Source: Siderastrea radians
Lineage: Eukaryota; Cnidaria; Anthozoa; Scleractinia; Rhizangiidae
Length of the DNA: 64,000 nucleotides
Assembly: GCA_964017195.1 (NCBI GenBank)
Contig: OZ024895.1
Location: 14,959,034-15,023,033, forward strand
Reading direction: 5' to 3'
The notes below the pieces were generated by a model. It saw nothing but the letters and a program-made list of their open reading frames with translations, had not been told where the DNA came from and ran no database searches. A program made the position numbers and the translations under genes. Shown in pieces: positions 38,201-50,200 of the stretch; the first letter of the stretch is position 1, and each line of letters begins with the position of its first letter.

Positions 38201-41200
38201 ATCTTCTATGCGAAATTTTGACTTCAAAAGATACACTCCAAGGCCAAAAAAACTGTTGCGAGCCTCCTTAAGGAAATCCTGAGCAGATAGCTACCCTTTC
38301 GAATAATTTAAGTGCAGCCTAGTATCCAGGCGTTCTCCTCTCGCTCACACGACTTGGCGCGAAATTTCGTGACGTCACCGAATGGCATACCGCGAGAACG
38401 CCTAGTGAATAATGCCAAATCCAAGATGGCGCCGTCTGCTTGAAGGAGGGTCACCAAACTCTTGAAAATGTGGCTGTTAATACCTAGCGGAAACAGTATC
38501 TAGCGTGCTATTCTTGTATTTGGAAGCGTCTAGGCTCACCTTCTTTCAAAGATGCTTCTTCAATTATTTTTCCGTCGATTTTTTGGCTTGGCAGCTGATT
38601 TTATCTGACCTGAGCTGGCCGAAAAGAAGTGCTGCACGATATCGAATCATAGCTCATACCGTTTCAAAGTTTTAAACGACCGGGAATGGTTCATGTGTTT
38701 TCTTTGCTTTTCCATACGTATACATGACCATTAATCGAAGCATTTGGAACTCCATGTTCGTTTTCCGATTGTACAGGCAATGTTTTGTTTGGATGCAGAT
38801 ATTGCTGTGGGGCTGTTTCTTGAGAGGAAGGAAGAAATAGCGTACAACAATTAACGTGGGACTGCTAGTTTCTCGTGGCACTTGCTAACGATTGAGCAGT
38901 GTCAAGAAAAGAAAGATCAAAAGATTTCTTTGGGAAACTACTTCAGCCGAGGTAAATTTTGTAGTAAAGTTTTGTTCAAAATGACTATCTGAAGTACTTC
39001 TATCAATCCAGCTTAATTAAAATTGATATAAGCTTAAGCTTACTTGTCATAAGGGCTTTGTAGTACACAGACAGGGGAGTTAAAAAAGGTTAATTTATTT
39101 CTACGAGTTTTAGGTCAATAAGGAACGTATTAAATTAGTGAGATTTTGCAAGTAGCAGTCTCCTAAAAAAATGTTCCAAATTTTCCATCAAACTTGTATT
39201 CTGTTGTCTATTATTATATTGGGCACGAAATGCGGTTACTCGGATTGACCTTTATCCTTTATTTACCAAAAAAATGTTATCTATGAGGAATCTAGGACTT
39301 CAGACAACTCTTTATTGAAGAATAACAAGAAAATAAAGCAGTTCTGTGATCTGAAGTTATTAGATGAGTTTGGATGGTCTTCAGAAAGACTGACACTATC
39401 CACAGTGTTCAATTTGTTAAGTCTTTCAGTGGTTTCAATGGCCGAGAAATAAAACATTTATTAGCATCCATCCCAGTGGGATGGCCTCAAGAAATTATGT
39501 GCATTTTATTAAAATTTCAGATAATTTCCCTTACCGTACCCAAATGGTGAATTAGCCAATCAGAAGCCTTGTTTACTGTCATGATTTTCTACGATATCAA
39601 GTCACTGACCTGATATCCTACGATATCATGGACAGTTTCTAAAACTTGCACTTTTTTCAAGACTTTAGAGGTAAAAATTACAACAGAAAGACAACGAAAC
39701 GTAAAACTCTTACATTTGTTAAACGAAAAAGTAATTTGTTTAACTCTAACAGAGAAAAAAATACAATTTCGCGCCAAAATTGGACGCAGCTACACTGGCG
39801 GGCGCTCGCGAGTACGAAAAAATAACGCCGGGTTTTAGGACGAATTTGGTTACGGTAAATACCTAATCGCACCTTTTTTGGTACGCTTCGGCAGCATATC
39901 AGGCTCGTTTGGTCTCGTCATGGGTATTTTGGCTCGACTGCGTCTCGCCAAAATACTAACCATGGCTCGACCAAACTCGCCTGATATGCTGCCGAAGCGT
40001 ACCAAAAAGGTACGATTAGGTATAATTATCATTTCACTGATATCAAAATTGCAATAGCCCTGATAAGAGCCCTTCAGACAAAGTGAACAATGCCACAGGA
40101 TGTATGGAGTGAGGGGAGCGTGACCACTTTTTAGATTTGAAATTTGATTTTGGTATTTTTGTAAATTAAAAATAATTTCCAAGTATCTTTTGGAGCACAA
40201 TATAGTAAGTTTTTGTTTGCTGAGATAAACACAAACTGGTATCATAGTATTTTTGAGGGTTTAGCACTCGCCCATAGGTATTTTGGGGTTTAGTTCTGCC
40301 CCCATTTTTTGCAATTACCACCCTTTCCCATAAGACTATGCCACCAGTGTTATCCCCCAGGATGGTGTTGATGAGTGCTCAAAGGCAATGTTGTCACTTT
40401 TTGGGAACAGCAGGGAGAGTATGTTTTCATGCAGCCAAGGTTCTGATTTTTGGAGTTACTTATATTCTGTGACAAAAGTTGACAGAGGGCAGGTTTGTAA
40501 CTCAACTGTCTGGCTCTGCAACGACTTTGAAATTGCAAGACGAAAACCTCTAGTTACCAAATATAATACCTGCAAGCATAGCCTAACTATTAAAGGAAAT
40601 GAGCTCTTTAAGCAAAAAGTGACTTTTTGGCCAAGGCAATAAATGCTGCAACATCTTCAAATAAACATTAAAATATAACCTTTGCTTTGTTTTATTCTGG
40701 TTACAACCGGGATGTACTTCAGGATTGAAGATAAAATTGAAACATTAACTGCAACCTCTAAAGATTTGAAGTTAAGGAATATGCTAAACAAATCCCAAAG
40801 TAATAACCCAAGCATGCAAGTGACAGAAGCACTTCATCGAAAAAAGAAAATTCTGCCAAATTTCTATATTCTTGATAGTTTTCCATCCCTCTCGCTACTT
40901 TCTAAGTGTCTTTAATAGAGCAAAGTGAAAGGAAATTTTGTATGATGTGAACATAATGGTTTAGGCAAATTGTGCACAGTATCATTTGTCTTTTAGGTGC
41001 CCAATTTCAGGTCATAACTCCTAAACCTGGAGCATGGCAAGGGCTTGAGAAAAGTTTGTGAAATAACATGATTCATTAAGCTGTCACATGACATTACAAG
41101 ACTGTGATATTCCTTCCACAGATGTCCATACACTTGGTTCTCAAGAGACAATTTAATAAACAACAGCTTTCTGTTCAGCAGAAGTCTGAGTTACTGATTT

Positions 41201-44200
41201 CCCATATTTTTATAGTTATTCAAAGCTTATGATACAATAGATTTGATTTGTGCTACACTTGAGTCTAGTCTTAGTTGTTGCCTATGAGTGGAGGGCTTAT
41301 GAGTGTGGACTCATTACCCCCTGCAGTATAGTTGACATAGTTGGTAGTGACAGGAACAGCTACTCTTCTCTTTACAATAGCTGCTCTGTTTGTTCGGATC
41401 CTGTCGAAGTGCGACAAAAATAGCGTCAAATGATTGACTCATTGAAGTTATTACATGTAGTTAATGTTCATGAAATACACTTAAAACTAGAAACAGAATT
41501 GTGCCAGATCTAGAGAGTTTATTTTGAGTTGCCGCTGAAATTGGTTTGGGATATATGACAACTCCAAGATGTAAGTAAACAAGTCAACAACAACAACAAC
41601 ACGTTACGTAAAAATGATAAGAAAAATATCTAAGACATGCTGAGATATATGAAAAAGACAGCTGACACGACGAGCAAATATATAAAGCTTCGCTGTTTCT
41701 CCGCTAATTTAAGGGCTTCCAGACTGTAATTATGGCATTCAATTGGAGCAAAAGATTTGGTACATTAAGGAACCAAAGGAAGAATAGTTTCAGCAATAAT
41801 TCAGGAAGAAAAGAGAGAATGAAAATGTTGAAACTATTTTAAAATTTACTTACCTTAGTCGATCAAGTCTCTGGAACCCTTCGCTTTTTCCAACGGATTT
41901 TTCATCAAACTATATAAAAATACCGCAGCTTTGCCCCTCAGTAAGGTTGAACGAGGTTAGTCTTCCAAAAAATGCTTTTGTTATCCCTGTGCCTGCTCTC
42001 GGAGGGCAGAAATATCGGATTGAAATCAGGGACAAAAACTTGAAATTCAGGGGTTGTTTTGGCATTTTTTCCTAGTCGTTCTCCGGGGACCTCGTTCGGT
42101 GACGTCACGACACTTCGCACCAAGTCGAGTCGAGTGAGCGGGAGGAGAACGCCTGGTTACTAGGCTGATTTAAGTGTAGAAATTGAAGTATCAACTGTAT
42201 TGACGTTCATTTTTTACCTGATTGAGTATCCGGAGGCCTTGCGGAAGCTTGGAAAGAAAATATATTGATGTATTAGAAATGAAATAACCTATGATATACC
42301 ATGGTAAATAGTTTGAACTCAGCCGACGCAGCCGACTTTGGCGTTGTAAAGTTATAGAATCCATGCTTTGGTTTCAGATGTTCCTTATATGAGATATAAA
42401 GTCGCTGTCACTACAGATTTCGTTATAGTGTGCCTGTAAATTTGCAATTGAAAAGTATGCGTTGTAGTTTTTCTTGCCAAAAAACTTATCTGGACACTTC
42501 GCTCCGTCCGCTGGGCTATCAGGCGAGTCGTAAACTATATGTCACCTTCAGTAACCTTGACCCTACCTTTTAACACTTTAACCTTCTGAATGTTGGCTGT
42601 CTTTGAACTCTCGCCATATTTGTTTGTAGCAGTCACCACAAATTCATACTCCTTTCCTTCATCTTCTTTAAGATAATAGTCAAATTTGGAGGTGTCGGAT
42701 ATGTCCACAAGCTTCTTCCACTCCTTATCATTCACGAATCTTTGATAGACAGAATACTTTATAATTGATGCTCCATTGGTTTCTGGTTTCGTCCATTTCA
42801 ATGTAATAAAACCATCCTTTTCCTCAGCTGTAAATTGAACGGCTGCCGGAACACCTACGCAGATATCGAAATGTATCTTAGCTATCTAGTTAATCTGTAA
42901 AGAGATGACCTAAAAGTCCACCCTAACATAATGTATTACAAGAAACAAAATGTTCTCATATTCCTAAAGTAACATACCCTTTAAAGTAACAAAACTCGAA
43001 ATATATAACTATAAACAAGATGCCAGCTAATTAAACCCGAGAGTAGTAGCTTCCGCAGTACGAAGTAACCTTCAGAAAATACACAAACGTGCTCGCTCAA
43101 ATAATCACCTGCTCGAGTTACGATACACCATCTGTTGGTATACATGGGACATTCTAGAGGAAAGGATGCTACATTTTGAGTTTACTCATATGTACAAAAT
43201 TATCAGCGAGCTGACACTCAATTATCTGTCAAACTTTTTCCTTAAACATCCGACAGACATGAATATGCTTTTAGAGGCTTAAGTCACAATATGGGGTTAC
43301 CCAAGGCAAAAACTGCATTTAAAAACGCAGCACATCATCAAGTGGAGCTGCTTTGTGGAACTATCCATCATATAGGATGCGAAGGTCCTTCTCAATTAAT
43401 GTTTTTATAAAGGGAATTGGTGACATAGGGTAAAAGTGAGCTTGTACGAGCTAGCCTAGTATATCAGTAATGTAGTAGGGGTTTTATTTATCACAGAATA
43501 GTCTCCTTATTATTGTAATTTTTAAATTAGCTTTTGTAGTGTATAGTGGTTTCCTTACATTACACAGCATCCACTTACCTCCTAAGACTACGATTGTCTT
43601 GATTTTTCCCCCTTCCTTCAAGCTCTCGCCAAATCTATTTGTGGCAGTGACAACAAATTGATAATTTTTGCCTTTCTCCAGTTTTACAGCAACTTGTCGC
43701 TTCAGTGGCTCTTCTTTAACTACGTTTATTGTGTTCCATTCACGTGGTGTACCATCATCACTCACCGTTCTTTGGTACACAGTGTAGGTACTGATGGATG
43801 CGCCATTGTTTGGTGGTTCACGCCATTTTATGGTTACTTCCATATCCTTCGTTTCTGCAGGCAAGCCTACTATTTCTGCGGCAGCAGGGACTCCTTATAA
43901 ATACACAGAAAATGATAATAAGAACCATCAAACACAGTTGGACAAAGATGTTGTTGAATCTTCAAAAATTACTCCCCGTATTGATTTTTTTTATCTTTAA
44001 GAAAGCATTTCCGAATCAAAACGATGCATGTAGAATCTCTCGCAAGCATGGCATCCCGTTTGAAACAGTTTTCAGTCAAATGCTGCATTTAAATGTAGAA
44101 TCTTCTGTAAGCAAAAGCCTTTCCTGTCCTAAAGGAGGCGGGTAGAATCAACTGCAAAACACTCGGCTACATAATGATCGCTGAGCGACTAACGAAGGGG

Positions 44201-47200
44201 ATAAATGTATCTATTATAGCTACATAAAGTGTCAGACAAGAACAGCACGGTGTAGCACATTGCAGGCTGCGTTGCAAGCAAAGAAAGGCTCAATTATCAT
44301 TTTAGTTGAAAAGAACAAAACAAAAAATGTAGAAAATCAATGATCAGATATTTTGCTGGTTTCCCGCTAGCCAAACGATCCAGGAAGTAAAAGACGCACT
44401 TTCCTAAGCCTATAGGGCTGCAAAATACACATTTTTTTCTTTCTCCCTAGGTCGTCATTTTTGCGGGACAAAGCAATTCTCAAGGAAGATTTTTATTCAT
44501 TTACTTAAAGATTGACTGAATATTTCATGTATGTCAGATCATGTACTGTCTGCATTTTGTGGGACATGGGTAAGTTGTGATTGGCCGTGGTCCCTACCTT
44601 CATAGTTTGTCTTGATTATCTTTTGAGCAGCATCTCCCTCGAACACGTTATTCCTGGAATAGACTTTTACAGTGAAGCTAGTGTTTTTGTCTAGGCCTCC
44701 GATAAACTTCTCTCTAACAGAGGTGTCAGTAACATTTTCATTCTTTATTACTTTGCCACCCTGTAGTATGACCACTCGATATGCTGTGATAGAGCTCCCT
44801 CCATTATCAGCTGGTGCACTCCATTTTACTTTCAGTGAAGTGGCTTGAATGTCTGCAGCTGTTGAGGTGATGCTCGGTGAACCTGGTGCCTCTAAATGAA
44901 CAAAGAAGTGTACTCATCAACGTACAAGTTCTTGTTAGAAAACGCTTTCTTCGCAATGACATCTGCTTTTCAATGGACATAAAAAATGTACCCAGGGAAG
45001 CTGACGAAAACATTAATTACAGACATAAAAGGTTGATCTGGTTATTGAAGTGAATTAATCTGAGGATTAGCAGTTTCCCCGCCGAACTTATTACTGCAAA
45101 TAATAGTAGCCAGATGTAAGTTGTTCGCCAAATTAGTCTGGGACGTAAGACAAAAGGCAAACAGAAAATAGTTAACGTGCTAAAATCCCCCCAAGAGATA
45201 AAGGCCGAACAACAACAAGTATCTTTTTTTTCATTAAAACAGTGTACTTGGCTGTTCAAAAGCAAGTTATCACTAATACGAGCTAGACATATCTAAGCGT
45301 AATACATCAAAAACATCTTTCACTCAGAGTTAGAAACAGCACAAGTTGCTACTGACAACTTGAAAGTAAAGCTACATACTATCCTTTGTTAGCCAAATTT
45401 TGCTTCGAGCAACTCAACTTTTGAAATACGACTTATGTTCAAATTTGTGATCGATTTACCCGAAGTTGCAAGTTTAGAAAGGAAAAACCAAATGATTATC
45501 TACTTATCAGCGGTACTGTAAACACAAAAAAACAAAACAAAACAAAAAACATAAAGATCTCACTGTTTTATAACGTAGCTAGTTTAATTGGCATTTAAAC
45601 TGCATTCGCACTTCTAAATAAAACTTATCCCCTACCTCTAATATATAGATTTAGCCAAGCCTAAAAGTGGAAAGAGCTGCTAAAGGCAAAACCACAGCGA
45701 CAAACCAGTGAGGAGTGCCGATCTTGTGTAGACCTGGATCAGTAAAAATCTTGAAGACGAATGTAATTAACAACAGTAAACTGATCCTTACGGCGAGAAG
45801 ATCAAGAAATTAAAATGGAAACAGAACTTAAATAAAGTAATATATTTGCCCGATATTTCGGTTTACAAAACAAACCTTCTTCGGGGGCTAAAAAAGAAAA
45901 GTGAATACAACTACAAGACGACCGTTACATATATGGGTTTGAAGTACAGCATAACAGAAAATGATAGGCTACGAAAAGTTGACAAGTAACTAATTAAGTT
46001 CATCGCGTCTATTTATACCGCGAGGTTCAAGTGTCATGGCTTTATCAATAAGGTGGGCCTCGCATGCTCAACATCCCACGTCAAGAAACTCTTAAACCAC
46101 GACCACAGAACAACGACTCAGTCCGAACCCATTTTGTTATTATTTATACTCCAGCTCTTCCCAACGTTTCCACTGTTATACGTAAGAATGTAAACATTCT
46201 TCAATCTTCCACTCGCTGCAAACAAACATTCCCGTCTCCACCCATCGTAGCCTATAAACGTAGCTCTAACCTACGTGATCTACTCGTTAAAAGCACTTTG
46301 CGTGACCGTATTACACCACCTAAACCACCATCTGGCATTTCTAAGTGTACACTCAGGTACTCTTTTTCCGCCACCAAAGAAGAACGACGTATCACTGACT
46401 CCCTAAGTTGTAAATCTAAAAACTTAATATACCTTATTGAGTGTAAAAAATGCACTGTACCCTGCAAGGACTGATCAAACGACGTAAAAAAAGCATTGCC
46501 CGAAGGCAACGCAGTTCTTAACACAACACCACAGTCAACAAGACCCGGCATGATAAGCCCTCATGACTAGAAGGCAGATACGGACAACGTTGTTTCGCTC
46601 TTATTGGAGCTCATCAGCGTATCGTAGCCACCAACACAATGAGAGTTAGTGAGAGATCACCTATCTCATAAATGCTGTAACTAGATCCATTCCAGAAAGA
46701 GCTAGAAATCATATGATTTCCGGTCACAAACACGTACTGCGCGTTTGTGGCCTAAAAATGATATGATCTCAACTTAACCACAGCATTCGGCATGTTTAAG
46801 TTGAGATCATATCATTTTTAGGCCACAAACGCGCAGTACGTGTTTGTGACCGGAAATCATATGATTTCTAGCTCTTTCTGGAATGGATCTAGTTACAGCA
46901 TTTATGAGATAGGTGATCTCTCACTAACTCTCATTGTGTTGGTGGCTACGATACGCTGATGAGCTCCAATAAGAGCGAAACAACGTTGTCCGTATCTGCC
47001 TTCTAGTCATGAGCACTTATCATGCCGGGTCTTGTCGACTGTGGTGTTGTGTTAAGAACTGCGTTGCCTTCGGGCAATGCTTTTTTTACGTCGTTTGATC
47101 AGTCCTTGCAGGATACAGTTTATTTATATTTTTTACTGATCACGATCTAATGATCCGACGTGACGCAAGTATGGTCATACACGGTTTTTGCAAAAAATTT

Positions 47201-50200
47201 TCTGTAAAAAATGCGGAAAACAATACATCGGAGAAACTAAGCGCCAACTTAATGAACGCTTTGGTGAACATCGCCGCTCTATCCTCAATCACAATCAGCT
47301 AATCAACCCCACTCCTATTTCAGAACATTTTAACCAACCTGGCCACTCCATCAACGACGTCCTCCTTATACCGCTTGAACTTATCCACAACAACCGTGAC
47401 TCTGTTAGAAAAGCACGCGAGGCCCACCTTATTGATAAAGCCATGACACTTGAACCTCGCGGTATAAATAGACGCGATGAACTTAATTAGTTACTTGTCA
47501 ACTTTTCGTAGCCTATCATTTTCTGTTATGCTGTATTTCAAACCCATATATGTAACGGTCGTCTTGTAGTTGTATTCACTTTTCTTTTTCAGCCCCCGAA
47601 GAAGGTTTGTTTTGCAAACCGAAATATCGGGCAAATATATTACTTTAGTTCATTTCTGTTTCCATTTTAATTTCTTAATCTTCTCGCCGTAAGGATCAGT
47701 TTACTGTTGTTTACATTCGTCTAAAAGCGGAACTCCATATCTACCTGGTTACCATCGGCCTCCTATAAATTCCTCAGAATTTCTTGTTTACTGTTATTAA
47801 CCTAAGTACTTGACCTCGTTAATTACTGTATAATTTTAGTCTCTTAAGCGTATCATTTTAGTATAAACTTGGAGTTATAATTCTGTTTCGTGATTCAAGC
47901 AAATCTAGTTTATCTATCTGTGCTTTTGCTTAAAGTTCGCTAGGCAAATTCATTCAATCGTTTATCGGCATTTTTCACTTGTTTTGATTGCTGTTATTTT
48001 ACTGGTCGCCTTGTGATTTGTAATTGGAGACCTGTGTTCGCTTCGAAACTACCAGAAATTCTATTTTGGTTTTGTTTACAGATTATTGCAAAGGATTGCA
48101 CACATTTTGTCGTAAATTCAATCTGTTATTGTGAATAACTTTGATTCTGTTTTACAACTGTCAATTGGAAAGCTATGTTCTTTTTAATTCTGTTTGGTAA
48201 AACAGATTCGCTTCATTCGATTTAAAATGCAAAAGTCATGCTTTAGGTGAGAATTATTTGTTCGCAAATTAATACTTTTCTGCGCGATTTATATGCTTGG
48301 TTTTGCTCTAACCTTACATCCTTGAATGTAGAATCCTGTTTTTAATCACTTTAAGGACGTTAGATACCATTTTACTGTAAAAGTATCCATTGTTTTCGCG
48401 AGTTATTTTATCGCTACGCGAGTCACTTGTGCAACACGCGTCAAAAGACTTGCGCGATTCCTCGCACACCATTGGCTAGAAGCTGCGCGAAAATTGCTTC
48501 ATATAAGAAAGTCATGAAATGCGACGTACGGACGTACGTACGTACTGCTCACGCGCCCGCGAGCCATTCCACTTGCCATGACCATAAAAAATTACCAGCA
48601 CGCCTCTTAGTATGAGTATGGGGCTCCACTCCTGCGGCCTTCGGCTGCAAAGGAGTTCCGCTAAAAAGACAAAGAAACAAAAAGCACAATCACTCTCTAC
48701 TCACTTATTTGCTGTACACGAACCGTCATTGAATCAGGAACAAACCCATTCTCAGCTGTGCAGTTATAAAATCCAAAATCTTGATCCGAATTCATTGTCA
48801 CATCCACGGTGTTTTCTTTAGCCTTGACTGGATTAAATTTGGTTCCCTCAGGTGTGTACCAGGACAGGGTTGGTGTAGGAACACCGTCTGATACACACTT
48901 TAACGTCACTCTTTTTCCAATCCATGACTTGGATACAGAGGAAGAAATGCTCTTAATAGTAGCAGCGTCTGTTGATAAGGTAGAAGGAGAGATAATGCAC
49001 TCAAAAGTACTATTGCATAATGTACATATGAACAAAGGTGCTTAGAATTAACTAATGATGTGCGAAACCAAAAATTACATGTACAGTTTGTCTTTGTTGA
49101 AGAAAATTAATTAAAAATTGTTTTCCGCTATGTAGCATTGGTATTCTATATCCTGTGGAAACGCCTTGCGTTCGGCTTTTGAGCGATTGAGGATTTGCAT
49201 TAAACCCCTAACACCAAGTAAATTTAACAGGATAAATTGGAGTTCATAGACGACAAGGCATGTTCATATCGCATCTATTTGCTCAAGGTTTGATAACAAC
49301 CATGCAGTGATATACGAATGTGGAGGTGACGATAACCATTAGCTTAAGACGTTCACAAATTAAATTACCTTACACCAGACGTTTTAGTGATATTTTATTG
49401 ATTAAGATGTGTTACAAGGAATTCCAGCAGGTAGTTACAAATTAAAGATGTTTAGTGACTGTTAAAGCAGCGATACGGCTTAAATCACAAAAATACAAGC
49501 TGTCTATATATAAAATTGCATAAAAGAGCTTTACCTTATTATAGCACATTACAGCAGCCTATATGAGCTGCTCGGGAAAACGTTCTTCTTGTATGAGCTA
49601 GGAATGGCCATAATCAGTTATGAAAAAGAAGAGTGTCCCGATTTCTGTGAGCACTTCTCTTGAATGACTAGCTGAAATAAATTTGCATGAACTGAAACCA
49701 GTCTCAGCCAGTCTCAGATCTGAAAACGTTTGACACCTGATTATCACGCAACTCAAAGCTAGTTGGGGATTTCTGTTATGTCCTCATTAATAGTTTTGCC
49801 ATTTAATCTCCTAACAGGGTGGCAACACGGAAAGACCAAATGTTACTTCTGACAAATTAATTAATTTGAACATTGCAGTTATTAGTACTTCGGATTAATT
49901 CTAACTGACGGTTTATGGGCTGCTTATGCTGGCAATCAATAACAGTGCCCTCTTGTTTTGCTTCTTTGTACTTACAATTCACAGTAACAAATGTTATCCT
50001 CTGATCTGCCTGTCCCACGTTATTATCTGCTTTACAGACATATGTTCCACTGTCATCTCTTTTGCTTTTCCCAATGTGAATCACACCAGCCACTGCAGAT
50101 TGCACAGGTCCTCCATCTTTAGTCCACGTGACACTGGGTGCAGGGTGACCAGATGTCTCACATTTCAGATCAATGGGATCTTGTTCATTAACTGTCAAAT

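Larger units (their letters stand above)
45755..47722 (+). mobile_element. Penelope-like element, truncated, with inverted 3'-end duplicate
   Basis: The right part (plus strand) holds a GIY-YIG endonuclease ORF and 3' UTR. The left arm 45755-46058 is an inverted copy of 47425-47722 (from CTCGCGGTATAAATAGACGC to AGACGAATGT). Such inverted terminal duplications and 5' truncation are characteristic of Penelope-like elements. The reverse transcriptase part is missing. It lies in the intron between Ig4 and FN3-1. Confidence 0.85.

Noticed and set aside
45755..47722. A complete DNA transposon with 300-bp TIRs
   Set aside because: The arms contain the 3' end of a GIY-YIG ORF and its UTR, which fits a Penelope-like element with an inverted duplicate better than transposase-type TIRs.
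48705..49045. 78-codon plus-strand ORF opposite Ig4
   Set aside because: Shadow of the Ig4 exon on the other strand.
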